A stretch of 64,000 nucleotides of DNA from Mucilaginibacter sp. UR6-1 (GTDB taxonomy: Bacteria; Bacteroidota; Bacteroidia; Sphingobacteriales; Sphingobacteriaceae). The notes beneath the pieces are model-generated. The model saw nothing but the letters and a program-made list of their open reading frames with translations, did not search any database and was not told where the DNA came from. The stretch is taken from positions 868,001 through 932,000 of the forward strand of contig NZ_JAJIWP010000002.1 of NCBI RefSeq assembly GCF_020880975.1, written 5' to 3'. Each line of letters opens with the position of its first letter. The stretch's first letter is position 1. Shown in pieces: positions 1-8,246 of this stretch. Made by a program: the position numbers and the translations under genes.

Positions 1-2
1 AT

Positions 3-41
3 CATGCCCTTATTGATGATCTGGTTGAAATATCCTTTTAA
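3..41 (+). CDS. possible 3' end of an upstream gene (partial)
   Basis: An open frame runs in from the left edge and ends at a TAA, encoding a short tail (HALIDDLVEISF). It lies 20 bp before an AraC gene. Three other regulators of the same group here directly follow an oxidoreductase gene, so this may be the end of one, but a 12-residue tail is far too little to identify it. Another frame is also open from the edge to about position 48. Confidence 0.2.
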   Translation, partial: HALIDDLVEISF

Positions 42-61
42 AAATTAAACTATCTTGTGAT

Positions 62-970
62 ATGCAAAATGCCAAGCCATACCGCATCAGTTCAATAACA
101 GAGATACATCGACTGATGGCGTTGCCTAAACCGCAACATCCGCTGATCAGTATCGTTGACCTGAAAGGACTAAAAAATGACCACGACATAGATGCCGTGG
201 TGTTTGACCTCTATGTTATCTCGATGAAAAGAGGCTGCGACAACCTGATCTACGGTCAACAAAAATACGACTTCGATGAAGGCCTGATGGCTTTCTTATC
301 ACCCGGCCAGCTATTACGGGGTGATAAGAATGGCATACCTGCCAAACTGGAGGGCTGGATGCTTTTTATTCACCCGGATTTTTTATGGAACACTTCTCTC
401 GCCGCTAAGATCAAAAGATATGAGTATTTTAGCTATGCGACGCATGAAGCGCTGTTCTTGTCAGACAAAGAGGAAATGATCATCAATGATATTATCAGAA
501 ATATCAAAAATGAATATCATTCCAATATCGATAGTTTTAGCCAGGATATTATGATTGCGAATATTGAAACACTGCTAAATTATGCCGAACGCTTTTATCA
601 GCGCCAGTTCATCACACGTAAAATAACTAATCACAAAATTCTGGAACGGTTGGAGAATATTCTAAGTGCATACCTTGACAATGAAGCGTTACTCTCCAAG
701 GGTGCGCCAACCGTTCAATACCTTTCTGAAACGCTAAATATGTCTTCTAAATACCTAAGCAGCTTGCTCAAACAGTTGACCGGGCAGACTACACAACAGA
801 TCATTCATAAAAAAATGATCGATAAAGCCAAAGAGCAGCTATCGACCACGACGCTTAGTGTCAGCGAGATAGCCTATGGTCTCGGATTTGAACATTCGCA
901 GTCATTTAGTAAGTTGTTCAGAAGTAAAACTAAGCAGTCTCCGCTGGAATTCAGGGCCTTATTCAATTAA
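62..970 (+). CDS. AraC-family transcriptional regulator (family A)
   Basis: 302 aa. The N-terminal half (about residues 20-190) is a ligand or sensing domain with the marks shared by this paralogous group: HPLI near residue 26, YGQ..YDFDEG at 64-74, PGQ at 81-83 and the linker FYQRQFITR at 178-186. The C-terminal part (about 205-300) is an AraC/XylS double helix-turn-helix with the signature SEIAYGLGFEHSQSFSKLFR. It is closely similar to the proteins at 1092-1988, 3813-4730 and 13650-14573. Its target was not seen and may lie left of the window. The ligand is unknown; oxidoreductase neighbours elsewhere in the group suggest a small-molecule or electrophile signal (inference). Confidence 0.9.
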   Translation: MQNAKPYRISSITEIHRLMALPKPQHPLISIVDLKGLKNDHDIDAVVFDLYVISMKRGCDNLIYGQQKYDFDEGLMAFLSPGQLLRGDKNGIPAKLEGWMLFIHPDFLWNTSLAAKIKRYEYFSYATHEALFLSDKEEMIINDIIRNIKNEYHSNIDSFSQDIMIANIETLLNYAERFYQRQFITRKITNHKILERLENILSAYLDNEALLSKGAPTVQYLSETLNMSSKYLSSLLKQLTGQTTQQIIHKKMIDKAKEQLSTTTLSVSEIAYGLGFEHSQSFSKLFRSKTKQSPLEFRALFN

Positions 971-1091
971 CTGATCAAACGTATAAATCAAAAAAGCATA
1001 GTAAGTTACATGGCATTACCGCCGCCTTTTTTGAGTATGATGCGTAAGGAAAAGATATTAACAGGGATGCATTTTCCGCGTGTCAATTCTG

Positions 1092-1988
1092 TCATAGCAT
1101 ATTTTGCCTGAATTGCGCCGGAGTTATCCTGGTTTGCTGTTTGAACAGTTTGTTGAAAGACTGAGGATGCTCAAAACCTAAGCGGTAAGCAATCTCGGCA
1201 GTGGTCAGGTCGGTCTGGTTCAGCAGCATCTTTGCTTTCTCTATCAAAGCCAAATGAATATACTGTTGCGTAGTTTTACCGGTGAGTGACCGGAGCATGT
1301 CAGAAAGATAGCGTTGCGAAACGTTCAGGTGGGCAGCAATATCCAAGGGTGATGGCAAACCGCTGACGAGTGCATCGTTAAAGCGCTCGGTCAGCCACTT
1401 GTCCATATTAGCGATGAGTTCATGATGGAAATTTTTCCTTGTCAGGAACTGCCTGTTGTAAAAACGGTTGCTGTGGTTCAGTAATAGTTCCAGTTGAGAC
1501 ACCAGCACGTCAGTACTGAATTGGTCTATCGTATTATTTAATTCGACGTTGATAGCTTCGAAAAGTGCTTCTATCGTCAACTTTTCTTTAGCCGAAAGGA
1601 ACAAAGCTTCTGCAACCTTATAATCAAAGAAACCGTAGTGATAAATTCCCTGTGAAAGGGAATATCGTGTCAGCAGGTCAGTATGAAAGTACAAGGCGTA
1701 ACCCTGATAGTCTTCGGGTTCGGCCGTCATTTGTACGAGTTGTCCCGGCGCAAGAAAAGCCATTCCCCCTTCTTTGAAATCATACGTTCCGGGCCCGTAT
1801 TTTACGCTCCCATTAAAATTTCTTTTGAAGGTGATCTTATAAAAGTCAAGCTCCACCCAGTTTCCCGCATCGCGTAAGTCGATGTTCACCTTATCATAAT
1901 CAACTAATGTGATCAGCGGATGAGCAGGCGCATTGAGCCCCATGCGGCGCGTCAGATCGGTTATCATATCAAATTTTAGGGTGTTCAC
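1092..1988 (-). CDS. AraC-family transcriptional regulator (family A)
   Basis: 298 aa, same architecture as the other family A regulators: N-terminal domain with HPLITLVDY and YGPGTYDFKEG, linker YNRQFLTR, then a C-terminal AraC HTH ending in EIAYRLGFEHPQSFNKLFK. It starts 39 bp downstream of the SDR gene 2028-2768 on the same strand, so the two probably form an operon in which the regulator is made with its target. A direct-repeat operator upstream of that SDR is its likely binding site (inference). Confidence 0.9.
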   Translation of the reverse strand: MNTLKFDMITDLTRRMGLNAPAHPLITLVDYDKVNIDLRDAGNWVELDFYKITFKRNFNGSVKYGPGTYDFKEGGMAFLAPGQLVQMTAEPEDYQGYALYFHTDLLTRYSLSQGIYHYGFFDYKVAEALFLSAKEKLTIEALFEAINVELNNTIDQFSTDVLVSQLELLLNHSNRFYNRQFLTRKNFHHELIANMDKWLTERFNDALVSGLPSPLDIAAHLNVSQRYLSDMLRSLTGKTTQQYIHLALIEKAKMLLNQTDLTTAEIAYRLGFEHPQSFNKLFKQQTRITPAQFRQNML

Positions 1989-2027
1989 CTGCTTCTGCTT
2001 TCAATATGTATATGTAAATATACTTTT

Positions 2028-2768
2028 TTAACCCTGAACGGATGGCCGGACCACGATGTCACCAACATCTACATTCTGCGGCTGGCTGATGGCATAGGCA
2101 ACAGCCCGTGCAATAGCCTCAGGAGGAATAGAGATCTTATCAGCGGTCTCTTGGCTCGCTGAACGTATCGCGTCATTTTTAATGTTGCTCACAAACTCTG
2201 TTGCGACATAGCCTGGTGAAATACCGGTTACCCGCCAGCGACCTTCAGATTCCTGACGAAGCGCTTCACTGATCGTGCGTACCGCGTTCTTTGTGCCAGC
2301 ATATACGCCCATGGTAGGTACAATGGCAATACCGGCGGTCGAGATAATATTCACAAAGTGCCCTGATCCATTCCTGAGGAATTCAGGCATTGCTGCTGCT
2401 ATGCCGTAAAGCGTGCCTTTTATGTTCACATCTATCATCTGTTCCCAGCCTTCTACATCCGTTTGTTCCATACGGTATAACTGTGCAATTCCGGCATTAC
2501 TGATCATGACATCCAAGTGGCCGAAATGTTCACGAGCCAACGCGACCATATTTTCCAGGTCCTGGCGTTTGGTTACATCTGCTACTGCATGAATAGCCTC
2601 GCCTCCATTCTGTCTGATACTTCTAACTACCATTTCCAATTGTTCGGTGCGGCGTGCACCTAATACAACTTTTGCGCCACGGGAGGCCAATAATTCTGCC
2701 GTTGCTTTGCCTATACCACTGCTGGCTCCGGTGATGACCACAACTTTTCCTGCTATTCTGTTTTCCAT
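2028..2768 (-). CDS. SDR family NAD(P)-dependent oxidoreductase
   Basis: 246 aa classical short-chain dehydrogenase. The Rossmann cofactor motif TGASSGIG is at residues 13-20, the NAG motif at 91-93, and the catalytic Ser143, Tyr156 and Lys160 (YAGTK) are present. The ARR after the second strand (about 38-40) favours NADP(H), which is an inference. It is the first gene of a two-gene operon with the AraC regulator at 1092-1988, and is divergent from another SDR at 2956. The substrate cannot be read from sequence; close relatives are usually annotated as generic SDRs. Confidence 0.9.
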   Translation of the reverse strand: MENRIAGKVVVITGASSGIGKATAELLASRGAKVVLGARRTEQLEMVVRSIRQNGGEAIHAVADVTKRQDLENMVALAREHFGHLDVMISNAGIAQLYRMEQTDVEGWEQMIDVNIKGTLYGIAAAMPEFLRNGSGHFVNIISTAGIAIVPTMGVYAGTKNAVRTISEALRQESEGRWRVTGISPGYVATEFVSNIKNDAIRSASQETADKISIPPEAIARAVAYAISQPQNVDVGDIVVRPSVQG

Positions 2769-2785
2769 GATTGTTATAATTTATA

Positions 2786-2844
2786 CAAAGCTCCTAATAC
2801 CTTTTCCGGCTCTTGTATCCAATATGGTAAAATGTGTAGCCGTT
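2786..2844 (-). promoter_or_regulatory. AraC operator and promoter for the SDR at 2028-2768 (family A module)
   Basis: Read on the minus strand: half-site AACGGCTACACAT (2844-2832) and half-site ATTGGATACAAGA (2823-2811), offset exactly 21 bp. These are followed by a 17-bp gap and a -7 box GAGCTTTG (2793-2786), a variant of the Bacteroidota TAnnTTTG. The half-site core GGnTACAA and the whole spacing match the modules at 2872-2930 and 11727-11785. Assignment to the AraC protein at 1092-1988 is inference. Confidence 0.65.
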
Positions 2845-2871
2845 TTGGAGGATAGCGTTATTCTCTTTCAT

Positions 2872-2930
2872 TTTGGCTACAACTCTCCTTGATTTGGTTA
2901 CAAGTACCTTCAGTTTGATGCCCAACTTTG
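2872..2930 (+). promoter_or_regulatory. AraC operator and promoter for the SDR at 2956-3723 (family A module)
   Basis: Direct repeat of TTTGGCTACAACT (2872-2884) and TTTGGTTACAAGT (2893-2905), 21 bp apart with 10 of 13 or more positions alike. A 17-bp gap leads to the -7 box CAACTTTG (2923-2930), about 26 bp before the ATG. The arrangement is the usual one for an AraC activator bound next to the promoter. The likely binder is the AraC encoded at the end of this operon (3813-4730), which is inference. Confidence 0.7.
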
Positions 2931-2955
2931 TATTAAACATAAAATAATCATTCTT

Positions 2956-3723
2956 ATGGAAGATCAAACATTTACAGGTAACAGATCGATCGCGCTCGTG
3001 ACCGGTGCGAACCAGGGTGTAGGCAATGAGATCGCGAAAGCATTGGCCAACAATGGATATATTGTATATGTAGGCTCACGTAAACTGGAGAACGGAGAAA
3101 AAGCAGCCGCTGAGATCGGCGAAAATGCCAAAGCAATTCAATTGGACGTTACGCAACAACAAACCATTAAGGCCGCTATTGAACGTATTAACTTAGCGCA
3201 TGGTCATCTGGACCTGCTTGTCAACAATGCCGGTATATCTCATAGTGGACCATCACCTATAAGCCCCGAGGAAATGATGGCGACCGGCAGGGCCGTTAAT
3301 GTATCGTTGGACGAAGTGCGCACCGTTTGGGAGACTAACGTATTTGGGGTGATCTCGATGACGCAAGCCGCCTTACCATTGCTTCGCAAGTCATCGGCTG
3401 CCCGGATCGTGAACGTATCAAGCGGTTTAGGTTCGCTTACCTGGATCTCTGATCCGGAATGTTGGGCAAGAGAAAATTTCGGCATTGTGTATGCAGCTTC
3501 TAAAACTGCGCTTAATGCCGTTACGGTGGCTTTCGCTTTAGAATTGGAAAAGGAAGGCATCAAAGTGAACGCTACCAGTCCGGGCTATACTGCCACTGCC
3601 CTGAACAATTTTCAGGGAACAGATAGTTTAGAGGTCGGCTCGCGTGAACCTGTTCGCGTTGCGCTGGAAACTGATGGCCCGACAGGTTCTTTTACCGGTC
3701 CTGAAGGCTCTTTACCATGGTAA
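2956..3723 (+). CDS. SDR family oxidoreductase
   Basis: 255 aa. Cofactor motif TGANQGVG at residues 17-24, NNAG at 90-93, and catalytic Ser155/156, Tyr179 and Lys183 (YAASK). The long insertion between the catalytic Ser and Tyr and the C-terminal GPEGSLPW resemble the carbonyl-reductase-like SDRs often annotated as SDR family oxidoreductase. It is the first gene of an operon with the AraC gene at 3813, separated by a strong hairpin. It is transcribed divergently from the SDR at 2028-2768, each with its own operator. The substrate is unknown. Confidence 0.9.
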   Translation: MEDQTFTGNRSIALVTGANQGVGNEIAKALANNGYIVYVGSRKLENGEKAAAEIGENAKAIQLDVTQQQTIKAAIERINLAHGHLDLLVNNAGISHSGPSPISPEEMMATGRAVNVSLDEVRTVWETNVFGVISMTQAALPLLRKSSAARIVNVSSGLGSLTWISDPECWARENFGIVYAASKTALNAVTVAFALELEKEGIKVNATSPGYTATALNNFQGTDSLEVGSREPVRVALETDGPTGSFTGPEGSLPW

Positions 3724-3763
3724 GCTTCCTGAAAGAGGTATAGCTACCCTAATCAATAAATTT

Positions 3764-3797
3764 TTATGGCCGGTGGCTATTTAGCCTCCGGCCATAA
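3764..3797 (+). terminator. strong intra-operon hairpin (attenuator or partial terminator)
   Basis: Stem TTATGGCCGG / CCGGCCATAA with an inner GGCT / AGCC stem, an ATTT loop and a single T.T mismatch. It lies between the SDR stop and the start of the AraC gene at 3813. There is no U-run after it, so it may only reduce read-through or protect the upstream transcript, giving less regulator than enzyme (inference). Confidence 0.6.
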
Positions 3798-3812
3798 CTG
3801 TTAACTTAGAGT

Positions 3813-4730
3813 ATGAAAGACGAGACGCCCAAGATCACCAAACTGAGTTCTATAACTGAGATACACCACATGCTGGATCTTCCGGGCCCTAATCACCCGC
3901 TCATCACTTTGCTGGATACCCACGATGGCAAGATCAACCTGAGCAAGTTACCGGTGCGTTATGTGACCACGCTTTACAAGATCTCTTTCATCAGCAAACT
4001 GGGTGGCAAGTTCAGATACGGACAAGGTTATTATGACTTTGATGAGGGCAGTATGGTTTTTACCGCGCCGAACCAGGTAGTTGGAAGTACAGCCATCTAT
4101 AAAGGTAACGAGGGCTTCTCATTGGTCTTTCATCAGGATTTCCTTCAGGGTTACCCTCTGGCAGCCAAGATCAAACAGTACGGGTTCTTTTCTTATACTT
4201 CGAATGAAGCATTGCATCTCTCGGAGCAGGAAAGAACAATGGTATCAGCAATTTTCTCTATCATTCAGGAAGAATTGAACAGCCGGATCGATGATTTTAG
4301 TCACGAGGTCATCATCGCACAGATCGAATTGCTCCTGAGTTATGCTAAACGTTTTTACAAGCGTCAATTTTTGACGCGTCATGCAGCAGGCAACTTACTC
4401 CTTGAGCAATTGGAAAATTTGCTGAATGCCTATTTCAATGAAAAGCCGACGGCCATTAATGGCATACCCACTGTGCAATACCTGGCTGAGCAACTGAACT
4501 ACACGCCGAATTATCTAAGTGATATGCTGCGGTCACTTACCGGATTGAATGCACAACAGCATATACATGAAAAGCTGATCGAGCGGTCAAAGCAATTGCT
4601 ATTAACTACTACAATGAGCATAAGCGAAGTAGCCTACGAATTAGGCTTTGAACATTCACAGTCTTTTAGCAGGCTCTTTAAACTCAAAATGAAGCTTTCT
4701 CCCTTACAGTTCAGAGCCAGCTTTAACTGA
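3813..4730 (+). CDS. AraC-family transcriptional regulator (family A)
   Basis: 305 aa. N-terminal sensing domain with HPLITLLD, YGQGYYDFDEG and PNQ; linker FYKRQFLTR; C-terminal AraC HTH with EVAYELGFEHSQSFSRLFK. It follows the SDR 2956-3723 by 89 bp and is probably read through from that promoter, since no separate -7 box was seen in the gap. The gene end faces the LytTR gene at 4744 with only 13 bp between stops. Confidence 0.9.
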   Translation: MKDETPKITKLSSITEIHHMLDLPGPNHPLITLLDTHDGKINLSKLPVRYVTTLYKISFISKLGGKFRYGQGYYDFDEGSMVFTAPNQVVGSTAIYKGNEGFSLVFHQDFLQGYPLAAKIKQYGFFSYTSNEALHLSEQERTMVSAIFSIIQEELNSRIDDFSHEVIIAQIELLLSYAKRFYKRQFLTRHAAGNLLLEQLENLLNAYFNEKPTAINGIPTVQYLAEQLNYTPNYLSDMLRSLTGLNAQQHIHEKLIERSKQLLLTTTMSISEVAYELGFEHSQSFSRLFKLKMKLSPLQFRASFN

Positions 4731-4743
4731 CCATCCCTGGGGA

Positions 4744-5466
4744 TCACTTACTTAAAATTTTTCTGGTCACGAATTCATTAAAAAAGTGATCCCTGTAAAT
4801 ATTGCCGATCGGTATTTCGTTTTCCCTGATGTAGACCGTATTGTTATCTACAGAATCTATATTGTTTACATTGATGATGTACGATTTGCTGACCCTGACA
4901 AAAAAACTTTTTGGCAGCAATTCATGGATCGTCTTTATATTCATCAGGGTGATCACCTTTTGAGTTGCCAAATATATGATCACATAATCTTTTAAGCCTT
5001 CAATATAGAGTATATCGCTGAAATAGACTTTGAATATTCTGCGTTCTGATCTCACAAAAATATAATCAGTGGTTATGTTTTCTATATTGCTATTAGCTTG
5101 CTCGGTATGGAATAATTTACAATATGTTTGCGCCTTGTCAACCGCTTTTTGAAAGCGCTCCGGTTTTACAGGCTTGATCAAATAGTCAATAGCGTCTACC
5201 TCATAACTTTCAGAAGCGAATTCGTGATAAGCGGTGGTAAACACTACTAAAGTATTTTTAGGGATGGTTCGGGCAAATTCAATGCCGTTCACGCCCGGCA
5301 TCTGAATATCAAGAAACACCAGGTCTACAGTATTTGTTGCCAAAAAATCTTTAGTAGCTTCTGCTCCGTTAAATGAGCCTGCAATGTCTAAATTATCTGT
5401 CTGACCAACCAACTTTTCAATGGCCTTTCTTGCTAATGGCTCATCATCTACTATAATACAGTTCAT
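4744..5466 (-). CDS. LytTR-family response regulator
   Basis: 240 aa. N-terminal receiver domain with the acidic pair D7-D8, phosphoacceptor Asp53 in FLDIQMPG, and the conserved Lys in YLIKPVKP near residue 100. The C-terminal part (about 140-236) is a LytTR DNA-binding domain (FVRSERR, VSKSYIINVNNI). It is the partner of the LytS-like kinase immediately upstream, with which it overlaps by 23 bp, so the two are translationally coupled. The regulon is unknown. An 11-bp sequence upstream of the kinase recurs upstream of the TonB receptor at 8247. Confidence 0.92.
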   Translation of the reverse strand: MNCIIVDDEPLARKAIEKLVGQTDNLDIAGSFNGAEATKDFLATNTVDLVFLDIQMPGVNGIEFARTIPKNTLVVFTTAYHEFASESYEVDAIDYLIKPVKPERFQKAVDKAQTYCKLFHTEQANSNIENITTDYIFVRSERRIFKVYFSDILYIEGLKDYVIIYLATQKVITLMNIKTIHELLPKSFFVRVSKSYIINVNNIDSVDNNTVYIRENEIPIGNIYRDHFFNEFVTRKILSK

Positions 5467-6574
5467 TATTTAAATGTAGGGATAAGGTAACACTGTAGGT
5501 GTCTGGATTATCTTCGATCTGCAGAATGTGTGATGATGGGAACATTAACTCTAACCGTCTTTTGATATTAGCCAGACCTAATCCTCCGGGCTTACTAACT
5601 GCTTTTACAGCCGGTTTTGAGTTTACGCATTTAAAAAAAAGCTCGTTATGGCACACATCAAAATACAAATTAAGGTAAGATAGTTTCGCAGAGTCGTTAT
5701 TGTGCTTTACGGCATTTTCTACAAATGATATAAATAATAAGGGCGGCACCTGAACACCGCTCAATTCGCCTTCCTTGGATATTAAGAAATTGAAATTATC
5801 GCGTCTGACTTTTTCCAGGTTCAAAAAATCCTCCAAAAAGTGGATCTCTGAAGTTAACAGAACCTTATCTCTTGAACTGTCATAAAGCTGATAACGAAGC
5901 AGGTCACTTAACTTTACTAATACCTGTGAAGCTTTTTTAGGATCATCCTCAATCAACACATTAGCATTATTGAGCATATTAAAAAGAAAATGCGGGTTGA
6001 TCTGGTTTTTGAGCTGCTCCAGTTCAGTATTCGTTTTGGCCAGCTCCAGTTCATAAATTAGTTGCGCGTCAGATATCCATTGCTGGAATATTTTAACCGC
6101 TGCTGATGCAATAATAAGCATCATGATCATGAAGGAAAACGTAATAAAGTTAATAGTGTCATCCTGGTAGGGAAGTGATTTATGCTTAAAGTAAAAAGCA
6201 AAAAGCTCGTGAATGTAGAACGAAAGGATAATCCCTAAAAGCGCAAAAATTCCATAGCTCAGGTATTTTTTTTTGAATAAAAAATTCGGCACTAAAAGAT
6301 ACATATTGCAGTAGGCCAGTAATATTATCTGGAAAAAGATAACCAGTCGATTGTAGGTTTCGAAAGGTTCTACATAATCCGCAGGGCTGTAATACAAAAC
6401 AACAATACAAAAGGCGATCACAAAAAAATGACGTTGAAATTTGTATTTTTCTGCAATAATCCACTGTAGCATCAAATTGGTATCTATGGCTTTTGCGTGT
6501 AGAGGTATACTCATAAATTTAAATATAAGGCAAATCAAGTGATCCCCCGGAATTGAAAAGAACTTACTATACAA
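5444..6574 (-). CDS. LytS-like sensor histidine kinase (5TM-lacking, His_kinase type)
   Basis: Up to 376 aa. Four hydrophobic segments (about residues 48-63, 78-97, 108-128, 142-162) are followed by a coiled stretch, a His_kinase domain with QINPHFLFN (phosphoacceptor His195) and a C-terminal HATPase (FVENAVKHN, GGLGLANIKRRL). This is the usual partner of LytTR regulators in Bacteroidota. The start is uncertain: the first ATG is used here, but ATGs at 6514 and 6472 are also possible and neither has a clear ribosome-binding site. The 3' end overlaps the response regulator. Confidence 0.9.
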   Translation of the reverse strand: MYSKFFSIPGDHLICLIFKFMSIPLHAKAIDTNLMLQWIIAEKYKFQRHFFVIAFCIVVLYYSPADYVEPFETYNRLVIFFQIILLAYCNMYLLVPNFLFKKKYLSYGIFALLGIILSFYIHELFAFYFKHKSLPYQDDTINFITFSFMIMMLIIASAAVKIFQQWISDAQLIYELELAKTNTELEQLKNQINPHFLFNMLNNANVLIEDDPKKASQVLVKLSDLLRYQLYDSSRDKVLLTSEIHFLEDFLNLEKVRRDNFNFLISKEGELSGVQVPPLLFISFVENAVKHNNDSAKLSYLNLYFDVCHNELFFKCVNSKPAVKAVSKPGGLGLANIKRRLELMFPSSHILQIEDNPDTYSVTLSLHLNNELYYSR

Positions 6575-6586
6575 AAGCCTGTTAAT

Positions 6587-6597
6587 TATATACCAAA
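6587..6597 (-). promoter_or_regulatory. TTTGGTATATA element upstream of the kinase/LytTR operon
   Basis: On the minus strand TTTGGTATATA lies just upstream of the sensor kinase, with a GGCTTTTG box about 15 bp further on. The same 11-mer occurs at 8165-8175 upstream of the TonB receptor. It may be a -33 region or a regulator site; the evidence is only this shared sequence. Confidence 0.35.
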
Positions 6598-6637
6598 TTA
6601 GGTGGTTAAACTTTTTAGCAACTAAAGCAGGTTGCTT

Positions 6638-7081
6638 CTAAAAAGTGTGGGCTTGTTTTTCTGTAAGTGATTGCCGCTGGCCCCTCAGTTTATCCTGTAG
6701 CTCAGTAATCAGTTTCTTTTTATTTTTTTTAATTCCCTCAAGTAATGTTTTTGGGCCGCCGTCAGGGTTATACCTGGACCCCCAGTTCAAAAATTCTACC
6801 ATAAAAGGTATCATTTCAATACCCTTATCTGTTAGCAGGTACAGAAACTTAGAGGCATTTTTTGGTGAGGTTATTTTTGAAACGATCCCCTCATTTAAAA
6901 GCGTGTTCAGCTTTTCGGTAAGCACAGCAGAAGATATTTTCTCGTCCGATGCGCGAAACTCCAAAAAGGAATTTTTGCCGTTAAACATTAAATCCCGTAA
7001 AAGCAATAGCATCCATTTATCGCCGAAAATTTCCACCGAATAATTGATTGGACAGCTTGATCTCCTTTCGATTGTTTTCAT
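6638..7081 (-). CDS. HxlR/MarR-type winged-helix transcriptional regulator
   Basis: 147 aa HxlR-family regulator: FGDKWMLLLLRDL, the HTH region SSAVLTEKLNTLLNEGIV, and the wing that follows. Cys10 (SSCPI) is at the position of the redox-sensing N-terminal cysteine of YodB/HypR-type HxlR proteins, which suggests a thiol-based response to quinones or oxidants (inference from family). It is divergent from the SDR at 7177, with a shared 95-bp gap containing ACTAC/GTAGT repeats. Confidence 0.92.
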   Translation of the reverse strand: MKTIERRSSCPINYSVEIFGDKWMLLLLRDLMFNGKNSFLEFRASDEKISSAVLTEKLNTLLNEGIVSKITSPKNASKFLYLLTDKGIEMIPFMVEFLNWGSRYNPDGGPKTLLEGIKKNKKKLITELQDKLRGQRQSLTEKQAHTF

Positions 7082-7113
7082 ATTGTCAAAATAAAAAGCA
7101 GTTTATTTTTAAA

Positions 7114-7153
7114 ACTACTTTTGGATATATTTGTAGTTCGAAAAACAGACTAC
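7114..7153 (+). promoter_or_regulatory. HxlR operator overlapping the SDR promoter
   Basis: ACTAC (7114-7118), GTAGT (7133-7137) and ACTAC (7149-7153) form overlapping inverted repeats. A perfect -7 box TATATTTG (7126-7133) for the SDR at 7177 lies inside the first repeat. HxlR repressors commonly bind such ACTA/TAGT palindromes over the promoter, so repression by steric block is likely (inference). Confidence 0.6.
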
Positions 7154-7176
7154 AAAATTAACTAAAAAATTTAATT

Positions 7177-7920
7177 ATGGACTTTACAAATAAAAACATA
7201 GTTATTACAGGCGGAACCACAGGTATCGGCCTTGCAACTGCAAACGCATTTATAGCCGCAGGGGCAAATGTTTGGATTACAGGAAGAAATGCGGAGAATC
7301 TGCAAAAAGCAGCCGCGCAAATAAACAGCCCGAAATTATTTACAGTGATTTCAGATACTTCAAAACCCGAAGGCATCTCGATTTTGGAAAAAGCAGTTTC
7401 GGAAAGTGGACAGCAATTAGATGTGCTGTTTCTTAATGCGGGAATTGGGGTGTTTGAGCCAATGGAAAAGGTAACTGAAGAAAATTTTGACGCACAATTT
7501 AACACCAATGTTAAGGGGCATTTTTTTACGTTGCAAAAATTAATTCCTTACCTGGCAAACGGGGCGGCTGTACTATTTACATCATCAACAGCGGCCACTG
7601 CTGCAAATGCTGGTTCTATCGTTTATTCAGCAACAAAAGGCGCATTGAACAAGATAGCCCAAATTGCCGCGAATGAACTGGCCGGTAGAAAAATTCGCGT
7701 CAATATCGTAAGTCCGGGACCGATAGCCACACCTGGCTTAGATACCGTAGTACCTGCTGATGCACAAGCATTTTTAGCCGGTGCTACAGCCCTTCAACGG
7801 TTGGGTGATGCGGATGAAATTGCTAAAACGGTGTTGTTTTTGGCCTCTGATGCCGCGAGTTTTATCACAGGAACAGAGATTATTGCGGATGGCGGCTACC
7901 TTAACTATGCGCTAAAATAA
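7177..7920 (+). CDS. SDR family oxidoreductase (HxlR-controlled)
   Basis: 247 aa. Cofactor motif TGGTTGIG at residues 11-18, NAG at 87-89, catalytic Ser136/137, Tyr150 and Lys154 (YSATK), and a C-terminal ADGGY as in FabG-like SDRs. It is divergent from the HxlR regulator. HxlR/SDR pairs of this layout are common in Bacteroidota and are often linked to quinone or electrophile reduction (family knowledge; the substrate is not shown here). A good terminator follows at 7994-8023. Confidence 0.92.
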   Translation: MDFTNKNIVITGGTTGIGLATANAFIAAGANVWITGRNAENLQKAAAQINSPKLFTVISDTSKPEGISILEKAVSESGQQLDVLFLNAGIGVFEPMEKVTEENFDAQFNTNVKGHFFTLQKLIPYLANGAAVLFTSSTAATAANAGSIVYSATKGALNKIAQIAANELAGRKIRVNIVSPGPIATPGLDTVVPADAQAFLAGATALQRLGDADEIAKTVLFLASDAASFITGTEIIADGGYLNYALK

Positions 7921-7993
7921 ACGCTGAATACAATATAACTCATTACGGCAGCTTATTTTATATACCGTAATGCTTGCATAGTAAAGTTTAAAG

Positions 7994-8023
7994 AAAAAGG
8001 AGTTAGGTTTCTAACTCCTTTTT
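7994..8023 (+). terminator. Rho-independent terminator after the SDR
   Basis: Stem AAAAAGGAGTTAG / CTAACTCCTTTTT with a GTTT loop, running into a T-run. It lies 73 bp after the SDR stop. Confidence 0.85.
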
Positions 8024-8127
8024 TTGTGAATCGCCAAAATCAGATTGATCCATTCCAAATAGTAGAGGTGTATTTCATTTAACACTCCGGTTTATTTTGC
8101 CGAAGTATAAAGCACCATTTATTTTAC

Positions 8128-8179
8128 TATATATAAAAGCTGCTTTAATATATAAAGAGCCACGTTTGGTATATATAAA
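8128..8179 (+). promoter_or_regulatory. triple TATATAAA repeat upstream of the TonB receptor
   Basis: Three copies of TATATAAA end at 8137, 8156 and 8179, in the 326-bp gap before the TonB receptor. The last copy is part of TTTGGTATATA (8165-8175), also found upstream of the LytS/LytTR operon. It could be an operator or just AT-rich promoter DNA. Apart from the SDR terminator, nothing else was recognised in this gap. Confidence 0.35.
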
Positions 8180-8246
8180 AATTGCGGGGTCTGTAAAAAA
8201 ATAGTTTAGCCGAAAATTATAGCATTTAACTCTAAACTTTTTTTAA

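Noticed and set aside
8128..8179. CRISPR-like or tandem repeat array from the three TATATAAA copies
   Set aside because: The units are short, unequally spaced and AT-rich; there are no conserved repeats with spacers.
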